Shown piece after piece: positions 22,060 to 31,178 of a stretch of 64,000 nucleotides of DNA (position 1 is the stretch's first letter; every line of letters begins with the position of its first letter). The position numbers were made by a program, and so were the translations under genes. Below the pieces are notes generated by a model, which saw only the letters and a program-made list of their open reading frames with translations, did no database searches and had not been told where the DNA came from. The stretch comes from Microbacterium murale (lineage in GTDB: Bacteria > Actinomycetota > Actinomycetes > Actinomycetales > Microbacteriaceae), in assembly GCF_030815955.1 (NCBI RefSeq), contig NZ_JAUSXK010000001.1:620001-684000 (forward strand), given 5' to 3'.

Positions 22060-23484
22060 TCAGCTGATCGGGATCGCCGCGTAGAGGATCCAGGTGAGGA
22101 GGAATCCGGCGACACCCAGAACGGTGGTCAGCGGCGTCCAGGTACGGAGGCCGTCCTTGACCGACAGCCCGAGGTAGCGCGTGACCACCCAGAACCCGGA
22201 GTCGTTCACGTGGCTGAGACCCAGTGCGCCGTAGCCGATCGCGACCGCGACGAGCGCGATGTGGATCGTGTCGAGGCCGAGCACGGCGACCGAAGGCAGC
22301 AGCAGGCCCGCCGTGGTCGTGATGGCGACCGTGGCCGAGCCCTGCGCGGCGCGCATGATCAGCGAGATGAGGAAGGCTGCGAGCAGCAGCGGCATGCCCG
22401 ATCCGGCGAGCACCTCGGCGACGGCGCCGCCGATGCCGGTCTCGGTCAGGACCTTTCCGAACGCACCACCGGCACCGGTGACGAGGATGATGACCGCGGC
22501 GGCGGGCAGGGCCGACTCCATGACCTCGCCGAGCTTCGCTGCCGACCATCCACGACGTACTCCGAGGAAGAACATGGCGGCGGCGATCGCGACCATGAGC
22601 GCGAAGATGGGCTGGCCGATCATCGACAGGAACGCGTTCCAGAAGCTGCCGGTCTCGAATGCGGGGGCGACAGCGGTGCCGAGCATGATGAGCACGAGGG
22701 GCAGCAGGATCAGGCCGAGAACGGTGAAGGCGCTGGGTGCCTTCTCGCCGTCGCGGAGCCCTGCGTTCGCGGAGGGCTGCTCGTTCCCGAAGCTGTCGAA
22801 CATCTGCTTCGTCGCCTCGATCATCGCGAACTCGCGGCGGTTGATCAGCTTGCCGACCCAGAACGACAACGCCGCCAGCGGGATCGACACGAGCAGCGCG
22901 AAGATCGTCACCCAGCCGATATCGGCACCGAGGATCGTCGCACCGCCGACGATGCCGGGATGCGGCGGGACGGCGACGTGCACGGCGAGCATGATGCCGG
23001 CGACGGGGAGACCGAACTTGATGGGGTTGAGGCCTGCGACCTTCGAGAAGGCGAAGATGATCGGTACGAGGATGATGAATCCCGCATCGAAGAACACCGG
23101 GATCGCGAGGATGCCCGCGGCGATCACCAGTGCGACCCCGACCCGCTTCGGACCGAGCCACTTGGTGAACTTCCCGGCCAGCGACTCCGCGCCACCGGAC
23201 AGCTCGATGATCTTGCCGAGCATCGAGCCGAGCGCGACGAGCACGGCGACGGAGCCGAGGGTTCCGCCGACTCCGGCGATGATCGCCTGGATGATGCCGA
23301 GCTGTTCGACGGTGCCGTCATCGGCTGTGATGTTCGTCATGGGGAGGCCGGCGGCGAGGCCGACGACGATCGAGACGAGGATCAGGGCGTAGAAGGCCTG
23401 CATCTTGAATCGGATGATCAGCAGGAGCAGCAGAGCGAGTCCTGCGATTCCGATCGCGATCAACGCGGGAAGAGGGAGCGTCAC
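22060..23484 (-). CDS. GntP-family gluconate/sugar-acid permease
   Basis: This is an inner-membrane proton symporter for aldonate-type sugar acids. The 474-residue product has about a dozen hydrophobic segments and GntP hallmarks such as HVAVPPHPGIVGGATILGAD and the C-terminal GLSHVNDSGFWVV. Its neighbours encode a threonate-type dehydrogenase and a four-carbon acid sugar kinase, so L-threonate or an erythronate is a more likely substrate than gluconate. It is the last gene of that set, about 70 bases after the dehydrogenase, and is followed by a terminator. Confidence 0.9.
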   Translation of the reverse strand: MTLPLPALIAIGIAGLALLLLLIIRFKMQAFYALILVSIVVGLAAGLPMTNITADDGTVEQLGIIQAIIAGVGGTLGSVAVLVALGSMLGKIIELSGGAESLAGKFTKWLGPKRVGVALVIAAGILAIPVFFDAGFIILVPIIFAFSKVAGLNPIKFGLPVAGIMLAVHVAVPPHPGIVGGATILGADIGWVTIFALLVSIPLAALSFWVGKLINRREFAMIEATKQMFDSFGNEQPSANAGLRDGEKAPSAFTVLGLILLPLVLIMLGTAVAPAFETGSFWNAFLSMIGQPIFALMVAIAAAMFFLGVRRGWSAAKLGEVMESALPAAAVIILVTGAGGAFGKVLTETGIGGAVAEVLAGSGMPLLLAAFLISLIMRAAQGSATVAITTTAGLLLPSVAVLGLDTIHIALVAVAIGYGALGLSHVNDSGFWVVTRYLGLSVKDGLRTWTPLTTVLGVAGFLLTWILYAAIPIS

Positions 23485-23554
23485 TGGATCTCTTCTTTCA
23501 GTTCTCCGGCGCGCATGTGCGCCTGAGGTCGGAGGTGGGTTCGGGTGGAGTTGG

Positions 23555-24445
23555 TCAGGAGAGTCGTTCGGGGGCGATCACGCGGATCACGGCGGAGTCG
23601 TCGTGTGCGCCGAGGCCCTGGGCCTCGCCGAGCAGGAACAATTGCTCGGCGGCGTTCGCGACCGGAGTCGAGAGGTGCGCGGCGCGTGCGGCATCGCCGA
23701 CGATGCCCATGTCCTTGACGAAGATGTCGAGGCGGCTGAGCACTTCGGCGCCTTCTTCGTCGTAGGCCTGCAGCGAGCGCGGACCACGGTTGCCCAGCAT
23801 GAAGGAGTTCGCCGCACCAGCGGTGAGCGCTTCGAGAGTCTTCTCTCGATCGAGGCCGAGGGCATCGGCGAGTGCCAATGCCTCAGCGGCTGCGGCGATG
23901 TGCACGCCGCACAGCAGCTGGTTGACCGTCTTCAGCGCCTGGCCGTCACCGGGCTTGTCGCCCACGATCGAGAGCGTGGAGGCGAGCTGGTCGAGCACGG
24001 GGCGTGCGATCTCCAGAGCGGCCTGACTCGCTCCGACGACGATCAGCAGATCGCCTTCGCCGGCGCGCACTGGTCCGCCGGAGAGCGGGGCGTCCACGAG
24101 CTGAGCACCGTGCTCGGCGAGACGCGCGGCGATGTCGGCGATGCCGTCGGTGCCGACCGTGCTGGTGAGGATGACCACGGCGCCTTCGGCCAGATGCGAT
24201 GCGAGACCGGTCTCGCCGAAGAGCAGCTCGTTCAGCTGTGCCCCGGTTCGCACCGCCACGAGCACAGCCTGAGCATCGGCGACGGCATCCGCCGCCGATT
24301 CCGCAGGAGTGACGCCCTTCTCCGCAGCGAGCGCGACGCGTGCGGCGGCGATGTCGAAGCCGCGCACCTCGAAGCGCTCGGCGAGGCGGGTGGCCATCGG
24401 AAGACCCATTGCTCCCAGGCCGATGACGGCGACGGTGGAGGTCAT
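23555..24445 (-). CDS. Four-carbon acid sugar dehydrogenase (LtnD/3-hydroxyisobutyrate dehydrogenase family)
   Basis: It probably oxidises L-threonate or D-erythronate at C2 or C3 with NAD to a keto-tetronate, the first step of tetronate catabolism. The 296-residue product has the N-terminal Rossmann motif VIGLGAMGLPMATRL, the substrate-binding DAPLSGGPVRAGEGDL and the catalytic-Lys region ALKTVNQLLCGVHIAAAAEA. ATG 24445 has a GGAAC-type site and starts right at the Rossmann strand. It follows the kinase gene by 11 bases. Substrate is inferred from the partner genes. Confidence 0.85.
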   Translation of the reverse strand: MTSTVAVIGLGAMGLPMATRLAERFEVRGFDIAAARVALAAEKGVTPAESAADAVADAQAVLVAVRTGAQLNELLFGETGLASHLAEGAVVILTSTVGTDGIADIAARLAEHGAQLVDAPLSGGPVRAGEGDLLIVVGASQAALEIARPVLDQLASTLSIVGDKPGDGQALKTVNQLLCGVHIAAAAEALALADALGLDREKTLEALTAGAANSFMLGNRGPRSLQAYDEEGAEVLSRLDIFVKDMGIVGDAARAAHLSTPVANAAEQLFLLGEAQGLGAHDDSAVIRVIAPERLS

Positions 24446-24456
24446 CTCTGTTCCTT

Positions 24457-25860
24457 TCAGTTGGCGTCGGCCAACGTCGAGACGACGCGGGCCAGCGAAT
24501 CCGTATCGCCGACGTTGCCGGCGAAGACGATGTAGGGGATGCCGACGGCGGGGCCGGTCTCGGGCTGCCACAGCGAGACGATGCCGGGGAGCATCGGTCC
24601 GAGCACGGTGGCACGGCGGATCTCGAGAGCCTCGCTCGCGACGTCGCTCGAGGTGATGCCGCCCTTCGCGATGACGAAACGGGGCGGGGCGATCTCGAGC
24701 ACGCGGCGCACCAGGTCGACGACGCCGCTGGAGACCTTGCGGGCGATGTCGAGGCTCTCGGCGCCGTCAGCGCCGGTGACGAGCTCGCGGGTGGTGTGCA
24801 CGATGACTGACCCGGAGTCAAGCGCTTCAGCCACGGCACGCGCCTGGGCGTCGAGGTGCGCCTCGCGACGATCGTCGATCAGCTGACGCACGTCGAGTTC
24901 GATCGTGACGGTGTCCGGTCGTTGGCGACGGAGCTCGGCGAGCTGCATCGTCGTGAGCGGCACGTGGCTGCCGACCACGACGAGTCCGCCCCGGTCGTAG
25001 GCGAACGGGATGTCTGCCGCTGCGACGGGCTCGGCGATGTCCTGACCGATGTGCGCGCGCACGTACGGCGGGCCGACACGCAGCAGCACGTCGCGATCGC
25101 GCATGCGGTGCAGCGCGAGCGCGACGACGCGCATGTCGGCCTCGTCCACGACGTCGACCACGACGACGGACCCAGCGGGGACGTCGCGGAGGAACGATGC
25201 CACGGCATCGACGCCCGATCGGATGATGTCGATCGTGAGCGCGGCCACCTGATCGGCCGGCACCCGTCCTTCGGTCTTCTCCGAGACCCAGTCGCGCAGG
25301 TCCGACGAGGCGAATCCGAACGTGGCGTCGTCTGCGAACGGGGTCTCTCCGACCGGCGTCGCCTCACCGTCCGTGACCCAGAAGTGCACGGCATCGACGG
25401 TGATACGACCGGCATCCGGGAAGGCCGGGATGATCAGGACGAGATCAGGCGCCGTGCCGCCGTGCGCGACGATCTCTCCTGCGAGCACGTCGGTCTCGAG
25501 CGGGAAGTGACCGCGGAGCGTCGAGTCGCTCCGGGAGACGAAGGTGACGCGCCGGCCGGACTCGGATGCCGCGGCCAGCGCGACCGCGACCACCTCGCGA
25601 TTGCGCGCGGCGGCGGTGTCCTCGTCGAGCGATCGGGTGTTCGTCAGCACGTAGACGGCCGGAGCTCCGGTGGCGAACGCACCGGCGAGGTCCTCACGCT
25701 CCCACCGCGTGAGTACGGGAAGGCCAGCGACCGACTGAGTACCGGTCGGATCGTCGTCGAGCACGACGAGCACTCCCTGCGGGTCGAGGGCGGCACGCAC
25801 CTCGGCGGCGTCGATCTCGACGGATGCCGGCAGCGAGGCGAGAAGCGCATCGACGTGCAC
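24457..25860 (-). CDS. otnK: Four-carbon acid sugar kinase (OtnK/DUF1537 family)
   Basis: It is expected to phosphorylate the 3-keto-tetronate made by the neighbouring dehydrogenase, preparing it for decarboxylation to a triose phosphate. The 467-residue product shows the N-terminal substrate domain with LDDDPTGTQ and the C-terminal nucleotide domain with KGGITSSDVASEAL and GPMLPGIVSLW. In characterised pathways the next enzyme is a class-II aldolase-like decarboxylase (OtnC or its relatives), which is not encoded here. The gene opens the operon, 58 bases after a palindromic operator candidate. Confidence 0.88.
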   Translation of the reverse strand: MHVDALLASLPASVEIDAAEVRAALDPQGVLVVLDDDPTGTQSVAGLPVLTRWEREDLAGAFATGAPAVYVLTNTRSLDEDTAAARNREVVAVALAAASESGRRVTFVSRSDSTLRGHFPLETDVLAGEIVAHGGTAPDLVLIIPAFPDAGRITVDAVHFWVTDGEATPVGETPFADDATFGFASSDLRDWVSEKTEGRVPADQVAALTIDIIRSGVDAVASFLRDVPAGSVVVVDVVDEADMRVVALALHRMRDRDVLLRVGPPYVRAHIGQDIAEPVAAADIPFAYDRGGLVVVGSHVPLTTMQLAELRRQRPDTVTIELDVRQLIDDRREAHLDAQARAVAEALDSGSVIVHTTRELVTGADGAESLDIARKVSSGVVDLVRRVLEIAPPRFVIAKGGITSSDVASEALEIRRATVLGPMLPGIVSLWQPETGPAVGIPYIVFAGNVGDTDSLARVVSTLADAN

Positions 25861-25917
25861 TGGAACTCCTTCGTTCAGAGGGGTGTCGTGGAGAGCGGAT
25901 GTGACATTCGGAATCGC

Positions 25918-25933
25918 TATCCGATATCAGATA
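25918..25933. promoter_or_regulatory. Operator candidate upstream of the tetronate genes
   Basis: TATCCGATATCAGATA is a 16-base inverted repeat with one mismatched pair on each side of a central GATATC. It lies between the FadR-type regulator and the kinase gene it probably controls. A TTGCCG/TACCCT promoter-like pair (16-base spacer, minus strand) lies just upstream, so binding would block early transcription. The regulator assignment is inferred. Confidence 0.55.
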
Positions 25934-25975
25934 ACGAGGGTACGCCCTTATCGTTGCGCGGCAAAATCGTCGCGT

Positions 25976-26683
25976 CTACTCGCCCAGCACGTAGTGCAGC
26001 AGGTCGTCGCGGGTCTGGCGCATATGGCTCGCCATCGCCTCGCGCGCCGCATCCGCGGAACGCGTGCGCATCGCCTCGAGCACTGCGGCATGCTCGGCGA
26101 TCGCATGCTCGCGGATGTCGAGCACCGCGCTGGTCTCGGTGCGTGAATCCTGCAGCATCGCGGTGAGCGGGCGCACCGATGCGACGAGGATGCGGTTGTC
26201 CGCCGCTGCGAAGATCACATCGTGGAATGCGAGATCCGCGTCCACGAATCCGGGAACATCGCCGTTGCGGTGCGCCGTCCGCATCAGGTCGAGCATCGCC
26301 TCGAGCTGCACGATGTGCTCGTCGGTGCAACGCGGGGCCGCGAGTTCGGCGGCGCCGGTCTCGAACATCACGCGCATGTCGATCAGATCGAGCGATGAAC
26401 GCCGTCGCGCTCCCCCGCTGCGCGCGAGACGCACTACGGCCTCCAACCCGGTCCATTCATCGACCGGCGCGATACGGTGCCTGCTGCCTGGCACAGGGAC
26501 GATGACGCCCTGCGCCTGCAGCAGCCGCACCCCCTCGCGCAGCGTGAGTCGAGACACGCCGAGCAACGTGGCGAGATCGGCCTCGGCCGGAAGCGTCTCT
26601 CCCGCGACGAGCCTCCCGGCGATGATCTCATCGAGCAGCCCGTCCACGACAGATTGCGTGCGGGAGACTCGTTCGACCTTCAT
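25976..26683 (-). CDS. GntR family transcriptional regulator, FadR (FCD) subfamily
   Basis: It probably represses the tetronate operon downstream and responds to a sugar acid. The 235-residue product has the winged helix LPAEADLATLLGVSRLTLRE at residues 31-50, then an all-helical FCD ligand domain whose metal-binding His/Asp positions appear present (DADLAFHDVIF and EHAAVLEAM). It is transcribed in the same direction as the kinase, 115 bases upstream, with the operator candidate between them. Confidence 0.9.
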   Translation of the reverse strand: MKVERVSRTQSVVDGLLDEIIAGRLVAGETLPAEADLATLLGVSRLTLREGVRLLQAQGVIVPVPGSRHRIAPVDEWTGLEAVVRLARSGGARRRSSLDLIDMRVMFETGAAELAAPRCTDEHIVQLEAMLDLMRTAHRNGDVPGFVDADLAFHDVIFAAADNRILVASVRPLTAMLQDSRTETSAVLDIREHAIAEHAAVLEAMRTRSADAAREAMASHMRQTRDDLLHYVLGE

Positions 26684-26726
26684 GCGTCAACGGTAGCGCG
26701 GCGGGCGCCTCGGCGGATTCAGCAGG

Positions 26727-28091
26727 TCAGGCCGTGCGGATGAGCTTCTTGTTCACGAACTCCTCTGCAGCCAGGTGCCCGAGCTCGCGGGACGTGCCGC
26801 TGCGCTTCACACCGCCGAACGGCAGCTCTGGACTGTCCGCGAGCACGAGGTTCACGTAGACCATGCCCGCCTCGATCCGATCTGCGACGCGCTCCGCCTG
26901 CTCGGGGTCGGTGGTGAACAGATAAGAGCCGAGACCGAAGGTGGTGTCGTTGGCCAGTTTCACTGCGGCGTCCTCGTCCGCCACGCGGTAGACGACGGCC
27001 GCGGGGCCGAAGAGCTCCTCGCGGTAGACATCCATCTCCGGTGTCACGTCCGAGAGCACCGTCGGGGCGAAGAACGCGCCATCACGGGTGCCACCCGTGA
27101 GCAGCGTCGCACCCTGCGCCACCGCACCGTCGATCTGCTGCTGCAGGTGCTCCGCCGCAGCCGCCGATGCGACCGGCCCGAGCACGGTGTCATCCTGCGT
27201 CGGGTCCGTCGCCTCGACCGCGGCCATCGCCGCCGTGAACTTCGTCGTGAACTCCTCGTACAGTCCGTCGACGATGATGAAGCGCTTCGCTCCGTTGCAG
27301 GCCTGGCCGTTGTTGTCCAGGCGCGCGTCGACACCGGCCTGGACCGTGGCATCCATGTCATCGGTCGACAACACGATGAAGGGGTCGGATCCGCCGAGCT
27401 CGAGCGCGACCTTCTTCAGATTCCGACCGGCGATCTCGGCGACGGCGGAACCTGCACGCTCCGAACCGGTCAAGGACACGCCTTGCACACGCGGGTCGGC
27501 GATGATGTCGGCGATCTGGTCATTCGTCGCGAGCACGTTGACGTAGGCACCCTCTGGGAACCCGGCGTCCCGGTAGATCTCCTCGATCGCCGTCGACGAC
27601 TCGGGGCACTGCGGCGCGGGCTTCAGCAGGATCGTGTTGCCCACGATGAGGTTCGGCGCTGCGAATCGCACGATCTGATAGGCGGGGAAGTTCCACGGCA
27701 TGATGCCCAGCAACGGCCCCAGCGAGTCACGACGGATGATCGCCGACCCCTCCCCGAGGATCGCGATCGGCTGATCGGCCATGATCGCCTCCGCCTGATC
27801 GGCGTAGTACTCGGCGATGTCGGCGGCGAAGTCGACTTCGCCGAGCGCGGCCTCACGCGGCTTGCCCATCTCGCGCACGAAGATGTCTGCGAGTTCCTCG
27901 CGGCGCTCGCGATGAAGCTCGGCGGCGCGCCGGATCAGCGCCGCCCGCTCTGCGACGGTCGAGGCCCGCGACCAGCCGCGGTGGGCGGCGTCCGCAGCGG
28001 CGACCGCCTCGTCGATCTGCGCGTCGGTGAAAGTGTCGTACGCGGACAAGGTCTCCCCTGTCGCCGGGTTGATGACGGCGTAATCGGTCAT
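26727..28091 (-). CDS. gabD: Succinate-semialdehyde dehydrogenase (NAD(P)+), copy 1
   Basis: An aldehyde dehydrogenase-superfamily enzyme, most likely converting succinate semialdehyde to succinate. The 454-residue product has MPWNFPAYQIVRFAAP, the catalytic Glu in LELGGSDPF and catalytic Cys in NGQACNGAKRF, and a C-terminal FGGVKRSGTSRELG motif. The start is ATG 28091; GTG 28097 is too close to the AGAGGA site. It is the last gene of a putrescine/GABA-catabolic set and follows a second dehydrogenase by about 30 bases. With two copies, one may instead act on 4-aminobutyraldehyde from putrescine, completing the pathway. Confidence 0.85.
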   Translation of the reverse strand: MTDYAVINPATGETLSAYDTFTDAQIDEAVAAADAAHRGWSRASTVAERAALIRRAAELHRERREELADIFVREMGKPREAALGEVDFAADIAEYYADQAEAIMADQPIAILGEGSAIIRRDSLGPLLGIMPWNFPAYQIVRFAAPNLIVGNTILLKPAPQCPESSTAIEEIYRDAGFPEGAYVNVLATNDQIADIIADPRVQGVSLTGSERAGSAVAEIAGRNLKKVALELGGSDPFIVLSTDDMDATVQAGVDARLDNNGQACNGAKRFIIVDGLYEEFTTKFTAAMAAVEATDPTQDDTVLGPVASAAAAEHLQQQIDGAVAQGATLLTGGTRDGAFFAPTVLSDVTPEMDVYREELFGPAAVVYRVADEDAAVKLANDTTFGLGSYLFTTDPEQAERVADRIEAGMVYVNLVLADSPELPFGGVKRSGTSRELGHLAAEEFVNKKLIRTA

Positions 28092-28123
28092 GGTCACAGT
28101 CCTCTCGGTCGTCTTCGGAGTGT

Positions 28124-29590
28124 TCAGTTGGGAATCAGCGTGTACTTGGTCGACAGGTACTCGTGGATGCCCTCGAGTCCGCCCTCGCGACCGATGCCGG
28201 ACTGCTTGACACCGCCGAACGGGGCAGCGGCATTCGAGACGACGCCCACGTTGAGGCCCATCATGCCCGTCTCGAGCGCATCGATCATCCGGTGTCCGCG
28301 GGCGAGATCCTCAGTGAAGACGTACGACACCAGACCGTACTCGGTGTCGTTCGCGAGTCGCACGCCCTCGGCTTCATCCGTGAAGGTGGCTATCGCCAGT
28401 ACGGGCCCGAAGATCTCCTCCCGGAGGATGTCGCTCCCCGCAGCCACCTCCGTGATCACGGTCGGCTCGAAGAACGTGCCTTCACCGTCTATCGCATGTC
28501 CGCCGGCGAGCAGTTTTGCCCCGCGGCCCACTGCATCGTCCACGAGCTCGCCGGCCTTCGCCACGGCATCCGCGTCGATGAGCGGACCGATCGTGACGCC
28601 GTCTTCGGTGCCGCGCCCGATCTTCATCGCCTGAACACGCTCGGTCACGCGACGTGCGAACTCCTCCGCGACGTCCGCATGCACGATGAAGCGGTTCGCC
28701 GCCGTGCACGCCTGGCCGATGTTGCGGAACTTCGCCAGCATCGCGCCGTCGACCGCCTTGTCCAGGTCGGCGTCGTCGAAGACGACGAACGGGGCATTGC
28801 CGCCGAGTTCCATCGACACACGCAGGACGCCCTCTGCAGCCTGTGCGATGAGCTTCCGCCCCACCTCGGTCGATCCGGTGAAGGACAGCTTGCGCAGTCG
28901 AGGGTCGGCGATGATCGGCGCCGAGAGCTTGGACGACGACGAGGTCTGCACGACGTTGACCACGCCGGCCGGGAGACCCGCCTTCTCCAGCAGCGAGACG
29001 AAGAACATCGTGGTCAGCGGAGTCAATGCCGGCGGCTTGATCACCACCGTGCATCCGGCAGCGAGGGCGGGCGCGATCTTGCGGGTCGCCATCGCGAACG
29101 GGAAGTTCCACGGCGTGATGAAGAACGACGGACCCACCGGCCGCTGCGAGACGACCATCCGCCCCGTGCCCTCGGGGTTCGATCCGTACCGCCCGGAGAT
29201 GCGCACCGCCTCCTCGCTGAACCAGCGCAGGAACTCGCCGCCGTAGACGACCTCGCCACGCGCTTCGGCGAGCGGCTTGCCCATCTCGAGGGTCATCAGC
29301 AGCGCCAAGTCCTCCTTGTGCTCCTGCACGAGGTCGAACGCTCTGCGCAGGATGTCGCTGCGCGTGCGCGCCGGGGTCGCAGCCCAGGACTCCTGGGCAT
29401 CGGCGGCCGCATCGAGGGCGCGGATGCCGTCGGCAGGCGTCGCGTCGGCAATGGAGCGGATCACGGCATTGGTCGCGGGGTCACGCACATCGAAAGTGCG
29501 TCCGCCTTCGGCGTCCTCCCATTGCCCGCCGATGAACAGGCCGGTCGGAACGCTGTCGAGCAGGGCGGCTTCGTTGGGTGCAGTCGTCAT
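28124..29590 (-). CDS. Succinate-semialdehyde/4-aminobutyraldehyde dehydrogenase, copy 2
   Basis: This is a 488-residue aldehyde dehydrogenase with the catalytic Glu in MELGGNAPFVVF, catalytic Cys in NIGQACTAANRFIVH, the TPWNFPFAMATRKIAPALA motif and the FGGVKQSGIGREGG C-terminal signature typical of GabD proteins. It starts at ATG 29590 after an AAAGAGAA site; the longer reading is rejected. It is full-length, unlike the 34-residue-shorter copy 1. It lies between the APC permease gene and copy 1. Which copy takes aminobutyraldehyde and which succinate semialdehyde cannot be told from sequence. Confidence 0.87.
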   Translation of the reverse strand: MTTAPNEAALLDSVPTGLFIGGQWEDAEGGRTFDVRDPATNAVIRSIADATPADGIRALDAAADAQESWAATPARTRSDILRRAFDLVQEHKEDLALLMTLEMGKPLAEARGEVVYGGEFLRWFSEEAVRISGRYGSNPEGTGRMVVSQRPVGPSFFITPWNFPFAMATRKIAPALAAGCTVVIKPPALTPLTTMFFVSLLEKAGLPAGVVNVVQTSSSSKLSAPIIADPRLRKLSFTGSTEVGRKLIAQAAEGVLRVSMELGGNAPFVVFDDADLDKAVDGAMLAKFRNIGQACTAANRFIVHADVAEEFARRVTERVQAMKIGRGTEDGVTIGPLIDADAVAKAGELVDDAVGRGAKLLAGGHAIDGEGTFFEPTVITEVAAGSDILREEIFGPVLAIATFTDEAEGVRLANDTEYGLVSYVFTEDLARGHRMIDALETGMMGLNVGVVSNAAAPFGGVKQSGIGREGGLEGIHEYLSTKYTLIPN

Positions 29591-29621
29591 CGTGTTCTCT
29601 TTCTGTGGGACGGGGAGGATG

Positions 29622-31178
29622 TCAGCGGCGGCGCAGACTGGGCGGGGCGTCCATCGCCAGCGTCTCACCGCGGAAGAAGGCCGGGCGTTTGATCGCCTGC
29701 CAGATCATGATGAGGATGCCGAGGACGATGACGGTCACGCCGAGGATGAACACCAGTCCGACGCCGGCGATGTTGGATCCGCTCCCGTAATCGGGGTTCA
29801 TGCTGTCGACGAGTGTCATGACGAACAGCGCGGCCAGGATGACCCCTCCGACGAGGGGGAAGAGCAGCGTGAAGAAGAACGTGCGTGCCGAATCGAACCA
29901 CTGCTTGCGGAAGTACCAGACGCAGGCGAACGCGGTGATGCCGTAGTAGAAGCAGATCATCATGCCGAGCGCGGTGATGGTGTCCCACAGGACGTCTTCA
30001 CTGATGAATCGCATGACGGCGTAGAAGGCGGATGCCACGACCGCGGCGATGATCGTCGCGTATCCCGGTGTGAAGAACCGCGGGCTGACGCGGGCGAACT
30101 GCGAGGGCAGCGCCCCATAGTGCCCCATCGCGAGCAGCGTACGTGCAGGCGAGACGAAGGTCGACTGCAGAGACGACGCCGAGCTGGTGAGCACGGCGAG
30201 CGAGACGAGGAACGCGAGCGGCCCGAGTATGGGCCCGGACAGATAGAAGAAGACATTGCTCTGGATGTCTTCGTTGCCGAGTCCGAGCGCGCCGGTGCCG
30301 ATGCCGGCGAAGGACAGCAGGGAAAGCGAGAGCAGCAGGTAGAGGACGACGATCGTGATGACCGTGAGGGTCGCCGCGCGCCCAGGCGTCTTCTCGGGGT
30401 TCTTCGTCTCCTCATTCATCGTCAGAGTGACATCCCACCCCCAGAAGATGAAGATCGACAGGGAGAGACCTGCGACGACCGCGCCGACCGATCCGACCGC
30501 GAACGGGTTGAACCAGCTCAGCTCGATCGGGCTCGCGTCGAAGGCGTTGCCCTGCGCGACCTGCACGAACGCCGTGATCGAGAAGATCAGCAGCACGAGC
30601 AGCTGGAAGCCGACGAGGTAGTACTGCAGCTTCTGCGTCGTCTGCATGTCGCGGTACGACACGAGCGTCGCGCCGAGCATGAACAGCAGGCAGACGGCGA
30701 CGTTGATGAACGGGTTGAAGGCGAGTTCGGCGATGGTGCCGGGATTGCCCGCGATCTGATCGATCAGCAAGAACAGGAATTCCACCGCGATGCCGGCGAG
30801 ATTGGAGAGGACGAGGATGGTCGCGGCGATCAGTCCCCAGCCCGCCATCCAACCCACCCAGGGACCGAAGGCGCGCGCTGCCCAGGTGAACGACGTGCCC
30901 GAGTCGGGCATCGAACGGTTGAGCTCGCGGTAGCCGAAGGCCACGAGGAGCATCGGGATGAAGCCGATCAGGATGATCGCCGGGACCTGGAACCCGACCT
31001 CGGACACCGTCGGGCCCAACGCCGCGGTGAGCGTGTAGGCCGGCGCGATGCAGGAGATGCCGATGACGACAGCGCCGATCAGACCGACGGTCCCGGCGCT
31101 CAGCCCCTTCTGCGAGAGCCCTCCGGTGACTGGTGCCGGTTCTGGTGCTGAATCCGTGGTGGGAGGTGTGGTGCTCAT
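29622..31178 (-). CDS. APC superfamily amino acid/polyamine permease
   Basis: This 518-residue membrane protein has about twelve hydrophobic segments and APC features such as GVIGAVVIGISCIAPAYTL-type helix 1 and an FIFWGWDVTLTMNEETKNP stretch in the middle. Its position in an operon with putrescine oxidase, GABA transaminase and succinate-semialdehyde dehydrogenase genes suggests uptake of putrescine or GABA. It overlaps the upstream universal stress protein gene by four bases (ATGA). Confidence 0.88.
   Translation of the reverse strand: MSTTPPTTDSAPEPAPVTGGLSQKGLSAGTVGLIGAVVIGISCIAPAYTLTAALGPTVSEVGFQVPAIILIGFIPMLLVAFGYRELNRSMPDSGTSFTWAARAFGPWVGWMAGWGLIAATILVLSNLAGIAVEFLFLLIDQIAGNPGTIAELAFNPFINVAVCLLFMLGATLVSYRDMQTTQKLQYYLVGFQLLVLLIFSITAFVQVAQGNAFDASPIELSWFNPFAVGSVGAVVAGLSLSIFIFWGWDVTLTMNEETKNPEKTPGRAATLTVITIVVLYLLLSLSLLSFAGIGTGALGLGNEDIQSNVFFYLSGPILGPLAFLVSLAVLTSSASSLQSTFVSPARTLLAMGHYGALPSQFARVSPRFFTPGYATIIAAVVASAFYAVMRFISEDVLWDTITALGMMICFYYGITAFACVWYFRKQWFDSARTFFFTLLFPLVGGVILAALFVMTLVDSMNPDYGSGSNIAGVGLVFILGVTVIVLGILIMIWQAIKRPAFFRGETLAMDAPPSLRRR

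Noticed and set aside
21928..23526. Long plus-strand frame opposite the GntP permease (and similar ones opposite the succinate-semialdehyde dehydrogenases and APC permease)
   Set aside because: Asp/Glu/Arg-rich antisense shadows without start signals; the opposite strand encodes recognised membrane or enzyme sequences.
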